From an uncultured Verrucomicrobiales bacterium (GTDB lineage: Bacteria > Verrucomicrobiota > Verrucomicrobiia > Verrucomicrobiales > Akkermansiaceae): a stretch of 64,000 bases of DNA. How positions within the stretch are numbered: the first letter of the stretch is position 1; the number at the start of each line of letters is the position of its first letter. The position numbers and the translations under genes were made by a program. The notes under the pieces were generated by a model that saw only the letters and a list, made by a program, of their open reading frames with translations, made no database searches and was not told the origin of the DNA. The stretch lies in NCBI GenBank assembly GCA_937901085.1, contig CALCHQ010000034.1, positions 62,001 to 126,000 of the forward strand, written 5' to 3'. This document shows, one piece after another, positions 36,115 through 44,610 of this stretch.

Positions 36115-36143
36115 TTGACCTGGAGTTGTACCCTGTGTATCCT
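36115..36143 (+). promoter_or_regulatory. fabD promoter
   Basis: TTGACC (36115-36120), a 17-base spacer, TATCCT (36138-36143). The ATG at 36178 is 34 bases after the -10; upstream in-frame codons back to 36040 lie before the promoter. Confidence 0.7.
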
Positions 36144-36177
36144 AGCGGGTAGCGGCATGCAGCCGTTTGATTTTATT

Positions 36178-37104
36178 ATGAAAGCAGTACTTCTTTTCCC
36201 CGGACAGGGTGCCCAGAAAGTGGGCATGGGTAAGGATTTTTATGATGCGTATCCCGCCGCCCGCGAGATGATGGATGCCGCCGATGCGGCGCTGGGTTAT
36301 TCGCTGACGGATGTTATGTTCAATGGCCCGGACGAGGAGCTGACCCGCACCTGCAACTGCCAGCCCGCTCTCTACCTGCACGGTCTGGCCATTTACAAGG
36401 TACTCAGCAGCCTGGTGGACATTGAACCCGTGGCGGCTGCCGGCCTGTCTCTGGGTGAGTTCACGGCACATGCCGCTGCCGGTACGTTCAGCATGGAGGA
36501 CGGTCTGAAGCTGGTGCAGAAACGCGGTGCGCTCATGGAGGAGGCCTGCCAGGCAGCCCCCAGCACCATGGCTGCCATGATTGGCGGCAGCGATGAAGCC
36601 GTGGCGAACCTGGCTGCCGAGTGTGATATTGATGTGGCGAACTACAACTGCCCCGGTCAGACGGTGGTTTCCGGTTCGGTGGAAGGTGTGGATAAGGCCG
36701 TGGCCGGTGCCAAGGCTGCCGGTATCAAGATTGCAAAGAAGCTCAATGTGGCCGGTGCTTACCACAGCCGCTTCATGAAGAGTGCCCAGACGGCGCTTCG
36801 CCCCGAGCTGGAGGCTACGCCCATGACCACCCCTGCGGTGCCGGTATACTGCAACTTCGAGGCTCGTCCCGTGACCGGGCCGGAGGACGTGCGCGCCATG
36901 CTGGGCGAGCAGGTTTGTGGTTCCGTGCGCTGGGCTGCCTGCATGCAGGACCTCATCGAGAAGGGTGAACGCCTCTTCATCGAGATGGGCCCCGGCAACA
37001 CTCTGGCGGGAATGATGGGCCGCATCTGCAAGGAAGCCAAGGTGATTTCCATTCAGGATGTCGCTTCGCTCGAAGCCGCTGTGGCCGAGCTGAAGGCGCT
37101 GTAA
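36178..37104 (+). CDS. fabD: malonyl-CoA:acyl-carrier-protein transacylase
   Basis: Loads malonyl groups onto acyl carrier protein for fatty acid synthesis. 308 residues, standard length. FPGQGAQKVGMG is the N-terminal signature; GLSLGEFTAHAAAG contains the nucleophilic serine (GxSxG), VSGSVEGVDKA and GAYHSRFM contain the family's later motifs with the catalytic histidine. An upstream 46-codon extension is excluded because the promoter lies inside it. It stands alone here; the other fab genes are not in this window. Confidence 0.96.
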   Translation: MKAVLLFPGQGAQKVGMGKDFYDAYPAAREMMDAADAALGYSLTDVMFNGPDEELTRTCNCQPALYLHGLAIYKVLSSLVDIEPVAAAGLSLGEFTAHAAAGTFSMEDGLKLVQKRGALMEEACQAAPSTMAAMIGGSDEAVANLAAECDIDVANYNCPGQTVVSGSVEGVDKAVAGAKAAGIKIAKKLNVAGAYHSRFMKSAQTALRPELEATPMTTPAVPVYCNFEARPVTGPEDVRAMLGEQVCGSVRWAACMQDLIEKGERLFIEMGPGNTLAGMMGRICKEAKVISIQDVASLEAAVAELKAL

Positions 37105-37129
37105 GGCTCTGCTTTGCTGATTATTTCAG

Positions 37130-37166
37130 ACCCTGTGGCTGCGAATGCGGCTGCAGGGTTATTTAT
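37130..37166 (+). terminator. terminator of fabD
   Basis: ACCCTG extended through G-T pairs and GC pairs closes on CAGGGT with a GAAT loop (13 pairs in all), followed by TTATTTATT, a weak T-run. Confidence 0.65.
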
Positions 37167-37180
37167 TACACGTGCTTGGC

Positions 37181-37209
37181 TTGACTTGGCCGAGTTGTGG
37201 GTGTAATTT
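37181..37209 (+). promoter_or_regulatory. sdaA promoter
   Basis: TTGACT (37181-37186), a 17-base spacer, TAATTT (37204-37209). The ATG at 37216 starts 6 bases after the -10, i.e. at the expected transcript start. Confidence 0.7.
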
Positions 37210-37215
37210 GCAGTC

Positions 37216-38598
37216 ATGTACACCAGCTTTTTTGATGTGTTTTCCATTGGTATTGGTCCGTCCAGTTCTCACACCATGGGCCCCATGCGTGCCGCCGCCC
37301 GATTTGCCCGCGAGCTGGCAGAGCGCGGTGTGCTGGAGCAGGTGGAGACGGTGAAGGTGTACTTGTATGGCTCGCTGGCGCTCACCGGTGTGGGACACGG
37401 CACGCCTGGCGCAGTGGTGTACGGTCTGCTGGGGTTGGATGCCGAGAAGATGGAGATGTCTGCCACCCCGGCGATTGCCACGCTGGCGACCGAGGGTAAG
37501 TTGCTGCTGAATGGCACGCATCCGATTTCCTTCAGCGCCATGCAGGATGTGGTGCTGGAGAAGGAAATGACGCTGCCTGAGCATGCGAACGGGATGCGCT
37601 GCTGTGCTTATGATGCGGCGGGGCAGAAGCTGGCGGATGATGTGTATTTCTCCATTGGCGGCGGCGCTATCCGCCGTATTGATGAAATGGAGGAATTGCC
37701 GGAGCCGCCGCCGGTGGTGCCGTATCCCTTTGATTCCTGCGCCGAGCTGCTGCGGCATTGCAAGAGCGAGAATATGACCATTGCTGCCGTGGTGCGCTGC
37801 AATGAAATGGCGCTTCCTTCGGGTATGGAGCTGCGTTCCCGTCTCCGCAAGATTTATGATACCATGGATAAGGCGATTGAGCGCGGTGTGAAGACCATGG
37901 GGGTGCTGCCCGGCGGACTCAAGCTGCCGCGCCGTGCGCCCCGCATCTACCGCCGCCTGGCCGAGATGTTCCGCGAGAACACGCAGGATGCGCTCACCAT
38001 CATCGACTGGATTAACCTGTGGGCATTTGCTGTGGCTGAGGAGAATGCAGCGGGTGGCCGCGTGGTGACCGCCCCTACCATGGGTAGCGCCGGTGTGTTG
38101 CCGGCGGTGCTGCGTTATTATGAGCGTTTTGGTCGCAAGGATGCCACCGTGGGACGTGAACATGGGATTGAAATCTTCCTGCTCACAGCTTCCGCCATTT
38201 GCTCGCTCTACCGCGCCAAGGCCTCCATCTCCGGGGCTGAGGTCGGCTGCCAGGGCGAGGTAGGCGTGGCTTGTTCCATGGCTGCTGCCGGTCTGACGGC
38301 GGCCATGGGGGGTACGAATGAGCAGGTGGCCAATGCGGCAGAAATTGCCATGGAGCATAATCTGGGCCTCACCTGTGACCCTGTCTGCGGGCTGGTGCAG
38401 GTCCCCTGTATCGAGCGCAATGCCATCGGCGCGGTGAAGGCGGTGAATGCAGCACGCCTGGCGCTGCGGGGCGATGGAACGCACTTCGTGAGCCTGGATA
38501 GCGTGATTGCCACTATGAACGAAACCGGCCGCGCGCTGGCGGCCGGGTACCGGGAAACGGCGCTGGCAGGTCTGGCGACGAATGCGCTCACCTGCTGA
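37216..38598 (+). CDS. sdaA: L-serine ammonia-lyase (Fe-S, single chain)
   Basis: Deaminates L-serine to pyruvate with a [4Fe-4S] cluster, feeding amino-acid carbon into central metabolism. The 460-residue single-chain form has the beta-domain start [21 protein letters not shown] (here DVFSIG...), and the alpha domain with [28 protein letters not shown] and the cluster-binding segment [17 protein letters not shown] terminal [20 protein letters not shown] is typical. Apparently leaderless. It converges on the MarR gene whose stop lies 5 bases beyond. Confidence 0.95.
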   Translation: MYTSFFDVFSIGIGPSSSHTMGPMRAAARFARELAERGVLEQVETVKVYLYGSLALTGVGHGTPGAVVYGLLGLDAEKMEMSATPAIATLATEGKLLLNGTHPISFSAMQDVVLEKEMTLPEHANGMRCCAYDAAGQKLADDVYFSIGGGAIRRIDEMEELPEPPPVVPYPFDSCAELLRHCKSENMTIAAVVRCNEMALPSGMELRSRLRKIYDTMDKAIERGVKTMGVLPGGLKLPRRAPRIYRRLAEMFRENTQDALTIIDWINLWAFAVAEENAAGGRVVTAPTMGSAGVLPAVLRYYERFGRKDATVGREHGIEIFLLTASAICSLYRAKASISGAEVGCQGEVGVACSMAAAGLTAAMGGTNEQVANAAEIAMEHNLGLTCDPVCGLVQVPCIERNAIGAVKAVNAARLALRGDGTHFVSLDSVIATMNETGRALAAGYRETALAGLATNALTC

Positions 38599-38602
38599 TG
38601 GA

Positions 38603-39079
38603 TCAGATACCTACTCGCTCGATGATGGCGTTGTAAAGTTTATCGACAACGGCGCGGTTGATGGCGCGTTCCTCTTCTGTCAGCTCAGAGCAGAGTTCAT
38701 CGATGGCGTTCTGCTGCGCCTTGTCAATCTCGATTGCCAGATTGAGGAATGATTTGGAAATGGTGACCAGTACAGCGCGGCGGTCGGTGGGACTCTGGTG
38801 GCGCTCCACCATGCCCTGGGCCGTCAGGCTGTCCACCATGTGCGAAGCGGCCGAGGGCGACATGCCTGCACGCTCCGCCAGGATGCTCATGGGTACGCCC
38901 TCCGGGTGCTGTCGGGTGTAGCGGCGGATATTCGCTACGACGGCACACTGGCGCACACTCAGCTTATACAGCTTCTTGCGCTGTGAATCGGGCATGGCCG
39001 CTGCCCCTGCACGGTTGATATAGTCCGTGATGGCGCGCATCTTGTCCACTTGTGATACTTCCTCGTATGCTTCGGGCAT
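38603..39079 (-). CDS. MarR family transcriptional regulator
   Basis: 158-residue winged-helix repressor. The central region (VANIRRYTRQHPEGVPMSILAERAGMSPSAASHMVDSLTAQGMVERHQSPTDRRAVLVTIS) contains the recognition helix and the wing with the DRR signature that defines MarR proteins. Helices at both ends form the dimer interface. Target unknown; it faces the AP2-like gene and could control it through the shared 130-base divergent region, or the efflux operon beyond. The ATG is 6 bases after the -10 box. Confidence 0.88.
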   Translation of the reverse strand: MPEAYEEVSQVDKMRAITDYINRAGAAAMPDSQRKKLYKLSVRQCAVVANIRRYTRQHPEGVPMSILAERAGMSPSAASHMVDSLTAQGMVERHQSPTDRRAVLVTISKSFLNLAIEIDKAQQNAIDELCSELTEEERAINRAVVDKLYNAIIERVGI

Positions 39080-39085
39080 GAATCT

Positions 39086-39115
39086 ACTTTACCATGTTAT
39101 TTGCGTACTTGTCAA
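39086..39115 (-). promoter_or_regulatory. promoter of the MarR gene at 39079
   Basis: Minus strand TTGACA (39115-39110), an 18-base spacer, TAAAGT (39091-39086), then 6 bases to the ATG. Confidence 0.72.
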
Positions 39116-39166
39116 CTAAATTGCATATTTGAAAACAAGAAAGATTGAAAAAGTAAAATAAAAGGC

Positions 39167-39195
39167 TTGACCCTTTTGTCGCGCATTGCTAGAAT
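39167..39195 (+). promoter_or_regulatory. promoter of the AP2-like gene
   Basis: TTGACC (39167-39172), a 17-base spacer, TAGAAT (39190-39195), then 14 bases to ATG 39210. This excludes the in-frame TTG at 39186. Confidence 0.75.
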
Positions 39196-39209
39196 GCGCT
39201 CACGAATCT

Positions 39210-39461
39210 ATGAATACTCATCGTTACATTACCCGCTATAATGGGCAGAAAGGTACGCGCAATACTTTCTGCGGCTGGCGCTTGTGTATCACCCGCCAGA
39301 AGGAGACCTACGTGCGCTACTATACGGACAGGGAATATGGCCATGCTGATAAAGCGCTGCAGGAGGCGCTGCAGACTCGCGATGCCATGCTGGCAGCGCT
39401 GGCCGGAGGTGAAGATTTTTCCTCGGTTGCGGCGCGTTACCGCAAGTTTGCCGAGTCTTGA
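39210..39461 (+). CDS. small AP2-like DNA-binding domain protein
   Basis: 83 residues. The core GWRLCITRQKETYVRYYTDREYG followed by KALQEALQTRDAMLAAL matches the three-strand plus helix pattern of bacterial AP2-like domains (W-R-x-x-I-x-R ... Y-F/Y-x-D-x-x-Y-G ... K-A-L-x-x-A-x-x-x-R-D). In other bacteria such domains are usually attached to homing endonucleases or integrases; here the domain stands alone, suggesting a small DNA-binding regulator. It has its own near-consensus promoter and lies between two MarR genes. The family match is by pattern only. Confidence 0.65.
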   Translation: MNTHRYITRYNGQKGTRNTFCGWRLCITRQKETYVRYYTDREYGHADKALQEALQTRDAMLAALAGGEDFSSVAARYRKFAES

Positions 39462-39490
39462 AAACAGGGAGAAAAACCGGGGTAAAAATC

Positions 39491-39518
39491 TTGACTTGAC
39501 CAGGAACTCTGGTATACT
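39491..39518 (+). promoter_or_regulatory. promoter of the marR-RND efflux operon
   Basis: TTGACT (39491-39496), a 16-base spacer and TATACT (39513-39518), about 30 bases before the ATG at 39548. Confidence 0.7.
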
Positions 39519-39531
39519 CTCGCTGCATTGT

Positions 39532-39543
39532 GAAGCATGCTTC
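39532..39543. promoter_or_regulatory. candidate MarR operator, 12-bp perfect palindrome
   Basis: GAAGCATGCTTC is a perfect inverted repeat placed between the -10 box and the first gene of the efflux operon, the usual position for autorepression by a MarR protein. Confidence 0.6.
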
Positions 39544-39547
39544 CTAA

Positions 39548-40027
39548 ATGATAGTGCAGACTGGTATGTTAAAGAAAAAGCACCCGATGTTTCTGATGAA
39601 AATGGTATCAGACCGAGCTGATGCCATTTTTGCACAGCGCGTGGGTAAGCTGCGCGTGACGGCGCCGCAATGCCGCCTGCTGATGTACCTGGACAGCCGG
39701 GGCGGGGCGCCGGTGTCTCAGCGTGAGCTGGAACACTACCTGGGAGTAAGCCACACCACGGTAAAGGGGCTGCTGCAACGGTTGGAGGAAAAAGGCTATG
39801 TGCGCACCGCGTTTGACAGCGCTGATAAGCGCGTGAAGCATGCCTACCTGACGGAGTCGTTCTGCCGGCTGCAAATGGATGCACGGCAATCACTACAGGC
39901 TTTTGAGGAAGCGTTGACCGCCGGGTTCAGCGCGGAGGAAACAGACCAGCTGCGCAGCATGCTGGAGCGGATATACCAGAATACTCTAACCCCGGAATCA
40001 GTAGATTCTGAAACGAACAATCAATGA
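39548..40027 (+). CDS. MarR family regulator of the efflux operon
   Basis: 159-residue MarR protein: the winged-helix segment runs VTAPQCRLLMYLDSRGG, SQRELEHYLGVSHTTVKGLLQRLEEKGYVRTAFDSADKRVKHAYLT, with the recognition helix (HTTVKGLLQRLE) and the DKR wing. As first gene of an RND efflux operon, overlapping the membrane-fusion gene by 4 bases, it is probably the autogenous, drug-responsive repressor of the pump. ATG 39548 is used; an ATG six codons further in is possible. The palindrome at 39532-39543 is its likely operator. Confidence 0.88.
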   Translation: MIVQTGMLKKKHPMFLMKMVSDRADAIFAQRVGKLRVTAPQCRLLMYLDSRGGAPVSQRELEHYLGVSHTTVKGLLQRLEEKGYVRTAFDSADKRVKHAYLTESFCRLQMDARQSLQAFEEALTAGFSAEETDQLRSMLERIYQNTLTPESVDSETNNQ

Positions 40028-41376
40028 AAGCAACGTATATTGTAACAATGGCCCTGGGTGGGCTTGTGGCGGGCACCGCTTTAGTGGGGTGCAAGGATAA
40101 TGCAGGAAACCAGGCCGTCCAGAGGGGCATGGCCCCCCTCAACGTGACGGTGATGCCGCTGCAGAAGCGCACGGTGGAACTCACCAGTACATGGTTCGGG
40201 CATTTGCGCGGCGTGGAGCAGGCAGATATCCGCCCGGAGGTATCGGGCAAACTGCTGGAGCAGGTGTACTGGCATGGTTCGCTCTGCGAAAAGGGTGAGG
40301 TACTGTTCCGCATTGACCCTGCCACCTACCAGGCCGCCTATGACCAGGCTTTGGCCAATGTTGCAGCGGCCAATGCGGGCGTGTTGCAGGCCGAAGTGGC
40401 TGATGAACAGGCGGGAAAGGATGTGGAACGCTACACTGCATTGGTAGAGGACGGCTCTATTTCTGACAAGCAGTTTACTGACGCGCAGCACGCCAAGCGC
40501 CGCTGTGAGGCTGCGCTGGCCATGGCCCGTGCCCAGGTGGTCCAGGCTGAAGCGGCGCTGGAAATGGCCAGGCTTAACCTGGACCGCTGCACAATCCGAG
40601 CCCCGTTCCAGGGCCTTGCCTCCCAGTCTACCGTGAGCGTGGGCGATTTTGTGGCGGCAGGGCAGGTGGTCATGACCCGCATGTCTTCGATAGACCCCAT
40701 CCGCGTGGATTTTTCCGTACCCGCCCGCCAGGTGAATGAGCAGGTGCAGACCTCGGAATACTACGATATGCCGGACAAGATGAGCCCGGTGAAGGAATTT
40801 GACCTGATTCTGGAGGATGGTACCGTGTTTGAACACAAGGGGCAGGTGCATGCGGTGGATAGCGAAGTGAGCCAGGCAACCGGCACGGTGAAATTTGTGG
40901 GCTATATCCCGAACCCGAAGCTGAAGCTCCGTGCTGGTTCTGCTGTGCGCGTGCAGGCTAAGACAGGGGAAATCAAGGATGCGCTGCTGGTGCCCTCCCG
41001 CGCGCTGGTGTCTTCCATGAATCACCGTTTCATCTACGTGGTGGCGCCGGATAACACTCCGCTGGGTATTGATGTGAAGCTGGGTAAGGAACTGGTGCTG
41101 GATATGCCGAATGGCGATGGCACAACCGTGCCCATGCTCATGCAGGTGGTGACAGGCACGGTGAAACCCATTGCTGAGACGCTCCGGGAAAACGGCATTG
41201 AGAATGTGGAGGAGGCACAGGTGATTGTGGGCGGTGGCCAGATGGCAGCCCAGTATGCCATGGCCAATGCCGGTATGCGGGCTCAGGGGGCGCAGGGCGG
41301 TTTCGGCACGGTGGTGCCCCAGCCTTTCATTTACGAGAAACCCACCTCTACCGTGAGTTCTGTAACTGCTGAATAA
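40024..41376 (+). CDS. RND efflux periplasmic adaptor (membrane fusion lipoprotein)
   Basis: AcrA/MexA-type adaptor that bridges the inner-membrane pump and the outer-membrane channel. The 450-residue protein begins with a lipoprotein signal (lipobox LVGC at residues ~20-23). The barrel-sandwich/lipoyl halves include VSGKLLEQVYWHGSLCEKGEVLFRIDP and LNLDRCTIRAPFQGLASQ flanking a long alpha-helical hairpin (residues ~105-175). A beta-barrel and membrane-proximal domain follow (RAGSAVRVQ, LVPSRALVSS). The C-terminal ~60 residues are Gly/Ala/Gln-rich and longer than usual. It overlaps the marR gene by 4 bases. Confidence 0.92.
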   Translation: MKATYIVTMALGGLVAGTALVGCKDNAGNQAVQRGMAPLNVTVMPLQKRTVELTSTWFGHLRGVEQADIRPEVSGKLLEQVYWHGSLCEKGEVLFRIDPATYQAAYDQALANVAAANAGVLQAEVADEQAGKDVERYTALVEDGSISDKQFTDAQHAKRRCEAALAMARAQVVQAEAALEMARLNLDRCTIRAPFQGLASQSTVSVGDFVAAGQVVMTRMSSIDPIRVDFSVPARQVNEQVQTSEYYDMPDKMSPVKEFDLILEDGTVFEHKGQVHAVDSEVSQATGTVKFVGYIPNPKLKLRAGSAVRVQAKTGEIKDALLVPSRALVSSMNHRFIYVVAPDNTPLGIDVKLGKELVLDMPNGDGTTVPMLMQVVTGTVKPIAETLRENGIENVEEAQVIVGGGQMAAQYAMANAGMRAQGAQGGFGTVVPQPFIYEKPTSTVSSVTAE

Positions 41377-41385
41377 AGGACAGAT

Positions 41386-44300
41386 ATGAGCGCGTTTTTC
41401 ATTAAACACCCCGTTATCGCTACGGTGATTGCCGTGGTGACAACGCTGCTGGGTCTGGTCTGCCTGGTGAATCTGCCCGTTTCCCAGTACCCGGAAATCA
41501 CTCCGCGTACCATCCAGCTCATGGCCATGTTCCCGGGGGCCGACGCCAAGGCCGTGGCCGACTCCGTGGGTACGCCGCTGGAGAGAGAAATCTCCGGTGT
41601 GCAGGGCATGGATTACATGACCTCCGTTTCATCTAACAACGGTGTGTATTCCCTGCAGGTGGTCTTTAATCCGGAGACTGACCCCGACCTCGACCAGGTG
41701 TTCACCAACATGCGCTATGGCCAGGCTTCCTCCCAGGTGCCGCCGGAGGTGCTGAACTCCGGTGTGACCATCCGCCAGCAGCCGGGCCTGCCCATCATGA
41801 TTTACTCCCTGTACTCCCCGGATGGCAGCTACAACTCCGTGGACCTGGCCAACTACGCCCAGGTGAAGATGGTGGATGAGTTGAAACGTGTGGAGGGTGT
41901 GGGCGAAGTGATGGTGTATGGTGCGGGACGCTATGCCATCCGCATCTGGCTGGATACGAACCTCATGACCCACTACAATATCTCCGTGGGTGAGGTGCGT
42001 GCCGCTATTGCAGCGCAGAATACCACCAACCCTGGTGGTAAGGTCGGTGCCGACCCCGTGCCCGATGGTCAGGAGAAGACCATTGCCATCCGCACCCAGG
42101 GCCGTTTGAGCGATCCCGCAGAGTTCGAGGAAATCATTGTGCGCCAGGTGGGAGATGAGATTGTCTACCTGAAAGATATTGCCAGGGTGGAACTGGGTTC
42201 GGAGAATTACTCTGCCACCGGCCGCCTGAACCGCCAGGTTTCTGCCGCCGTGGTGATATTCCAGACTCCCGGTTCCAATGCCATTGCCACGGTGGACCGG
42301 CTGCGCAAGACGTTTGAGAAACAGGGCGCCATCATGCCGCTGGGAATCAAGGGCGATGTGTCGCTGGATACCACTACGGCTGTGCGTTACTCGATTGATG
42401 AAATCAAGCGTACTTTCATTGAAGCCATTGTACTGGTGGCGCTGGTGGTGTTCATGTTCCTGCAGAACTTCCGCGCCACACTCATTCCGCTCATTGCAGT
42501 TCCCGTGTCGCTCATCTCGACCTTCTGCGTGTTCCCCATGCTGGGCTTCTCGCTCAACACCATTTCCCTGCTGGGCATGGTGCTGGCCATTGGTCTGGTG
42601 GTGGACGACGCCATCGTGGTGGTGGAAGCCGTGCAGCACCATATTGACAAGGGGCTCAACCCGCGCATGGCTTCCTTTGCTGCTATGCAGGAGGTGAGCG
42701 GCCCGGTAATCGCCATTGCCCTTGTGCTGGCGGCGGTGTTCCTGCCGGCGCTGTTGCTGGAGGGTATCACCGGCACGCTGTTCAAGCAGTTTGCCATCAC
42801 CATTGCCGTGTCGATGCTGATTTCAGCATTCAACGCACTTACCCTTTCTCCGGCATTGTGCGCGCTCATGCTCAAACCGACCAACCAGAGCCGCAGCATA
42901 TTCAAGCCTTTCTACAATCTGTTCAACAAGTGTTATGATTGCACGGCGAATGTGTATGTGAAAATCTGCGGCGGTCTGTGCCGCAAGCTCATCATCTCCA
43001 TGCCTCTGCTGCTGCTGTTCTGGGCTGCCATTGCCCCCATGAGCAGGATGGTGCCCAAGTCATTCCTGCCGGATGAAGACCAGGGATTCCTGCTGGCGGC
43101 TCTCGTGATGAAACCCGATACCTCGCTTCAGGTGGCGTATTCCGAAAATAAGAAATTCGAGGATGCTCTTTCTGACCCCGCTGTGAAGAACCTCACCACG
43201 GTGGTGGGTATCAACATCCTCAACAGCGTGCAGACCCCCGGTGCCTGTATCGCCTTCATCGAGCTCAAGGACTGGAAGGACCGCCCCGAAACCGCCGCCG
43301 AGGTGCAGAAACGCATCGAGGCCCGGTTGCACCAGAGTGCGCTGGACGGCATGGCCATGGTGCTGATGCCCCCGGCTATTCCCGGCGTGGGTACGGCCAA
43401 CGGTGTGACCATGGTACTCAATGATCTGGAGGGTCAGGGCGTACCCTTCCTGCGGGAGCAGGTACTCAAGTTTGAAGCCGCTGCCCGCCAGCGCCCGGAG
43501 GTAGCCGTCTGCATGGATATGATGATGGCTGATACCCCGCAGAAACTCGTGGAGCTGGATAAGGAGAAATGTAAGTTCCACCGCGTGGACATTGCTGCGG
43601 CCAATAACCTGCTGGCTACATACAATGGTTCTGCTTTCGTCAACTTCTTCAATGCATTCGGCCAGCAGTGGCAGGTGTATATGCAGGCGCAGGGCTCTGA
43701 CCGCGTGAGCCTGGATAAGATGGACGGCTTCTTTGTATCCAACCAGGAAGGCGAGCGCGTGCCGCTCTCGGCGCTGGTGAATATCAGGGATATTGCGGAT
43801 ACAGAGTTTGTGATGCACCACAACATCTACAACTCTGCCAAATTGAATGTGATGCCGCGTCCCGGTGTGTCCACCCAGCAGCTCATGGAGGCCATGGAAC
43901 AGGTCTATGCCCAGACCATGGACCCCGCCAAGGTGGGCATGGATTACCAGGATATGTCCTTCCAGGAAAACAAAGTGCGCAACAGTACCGGCCTGGCTAC
44001 CATCTTTGCCATGTCCTCCGTGTTTGCCTTCCTTATTCTCGTGGCGCTGTATGAGAAGTGGACTCTGCCCATTTCCGTGTTCCTTACAGTGCCCATTGCT
44101 GTGCTGGGGGCTTATGCCGGCTTGTACTGGATGGGCCTGGAGCTGAATCTATACGCCCAGGTGGGGCTGGTGATGCTGGTGGGCCTGGCTGCTAAGAACG
44201 CCATTCTCATTGTGGAGTTCGCTAATCTGGAAATGGAACGTGGCAAGGACCTGCTCTCCGCAACGCTCTCTGCTGCCCGCCTGCGTCTGCGCCCTATTCT

Positions 44301-44562
44301 CATGACCTCGCTGGCTTTCATCCTGGGCTGTGTGCCGCTCATGCTGGCGCATGGTTCCGGCGCACTTGCCCGATGCTCCATCGGTACTGTGGTGGTGGCG
44401 GGTATGACGGTGGCCACTGTGGTGGGTGTGTTCCTGATTCCCAGTTCTTATGTCTTCATTATGCGCCTCTTCCGCATCCGGTTCAAGCTTTCTACGCTGG
44501 AGGAAGATCCCGATGAAGTCGGTGCCCGCCAGTATCTGGCTATGCATAAGAATGATGAGTAA
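41386..44562 (+). CDS. RND multidrug efflux pump, inner-membrane transporter (AcrB-like, HAE-1)
   Basis: Proton-driven drug exporter of 1058 residues, normal for HAE-1 pumps. It starts FIKHPVIATVIAVVTTLLGLVCLVNLPVSQYPEITP, a hallmark. Twelve membrane helices flank two large periplasmic loops. TM4 carries the proton relay aspartates in GLVVDDAIVVVEAV. The second half repeats the plan with GLAAKNAILIVEFA and the lysine of TM10. The gene lies 9 bases after the adaptor gene, with the outer-membrane component 48 bases downstream. Likely substrates are antibiotics, bile acids or dyes; not determinable here. Confidence 0.96.
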   Translation: MSAFFIKHPVIATVIAVVTTLLGLVCLVNLPVSQYPEITPRTIQLMAMFPGADAKAVADSVGTPLEREISGVQGMDYMTSVSSNNGVYSLQVVFNPETDPDLDQVFTNMRYGQASSQVPPEVLNSGVTIRQQPGLPIMIYSLYSPDGSYNSVDLANYAQVKMVDELKRVEGVGEVMVYGAGRYAIRIWLDTNLMTHYNISVGEVRAAIAAQNTTNPGGKVGADPVPDGQEKTIAIRTQGRLSDPAEFEEIIVRQVGDEIVYLKDIARVELGSENYSATGRLNRQVSAAVVIFQTPGSNAIATVDRLRKTFEKQGAIMPLGIKGDVSLDTTTAVRYSIDEIKRTFIEAIVLVALVVFMFLQNFRATLIPLIAVPVSLISTFCVFPMLGFSLNTISLLGMVLAIGLVVDDAIVVVEAVQHHIDKGLNPRMASFAAMQEVSGPVIAIALVLAAVFLPALLLEGITGTLFKQFAITIAVSMLISAFNALTLSPALCALMLKPTNQSRSIFKPFYNLFNKCYDCTANVYVKICGGLCRKLIISMPLLLLFWAAIAPMSRMVPKSFLPDEDQGFLLAALVMKPDTSLQVAYSENKKFEDALSDPAVKNLTTVVGINILNSVQTPGACIAFIELKDWKDRPETAAEVQKRIEARLHQSALDGMAMVLMPPAIPGVGTANGVTMVLNDLEGQGVPFLREQVLKFEAAARQRPEVAVCMDMMMADTPQKLVELDKEKCKFHRVDIAAANNLLATYNGSAFVNFFNAFGQQWQVYMQAQGSDRVSLDKMDGFFVSNQEGERVPLSALVNIRDIADTEFVMHHNIYNSAKLNVMPRPGVSTQQLMEAMEQVYAQTMDPAKVGMDYQDMSFQENKVRNSTGLATIFAMSSVFAFLILVALYEKWTLPISVFLTVPIAVLGAYAGLYWMGLELNLYAQVGLVMLVGLAAKNAILIVEFANLEMERGKDLLSATLSAARLRLRPILMTSLAFILGCVPLMLAHGSGALARCSIGTVVVAGMTVATVVGVFLIPSSYVFIMRLFRIRFKLSTLEEDPDEVGARQYLAMHKNDE

Positions 44563-44573
44563 TCAGAAACAAC

Positions 44574-44603
44574 TTGACAAAATCAACAAACAAGCTATTA
44601 TAC
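44574..44603 (+). promoter_or_regulatory. possible internal promoter before the TolC-like gene
   Basis: TTGACA (44574-44579), an 18-base spacer, TTATAC (44598-44603), 7 bases before ATG 44611. It could allow the outer-membrane channel to be made independently of the pump. Confidence 0.55.
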
Positions 44604-44610
44604 AATCAAC

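Noticed and set aside
37159..38484. 441-codon His/Arg-rich minus-strand frame opposite sdaA
   Set aside because: Composition typical of antisense reading. sdaA has all family motifs and a promoter.
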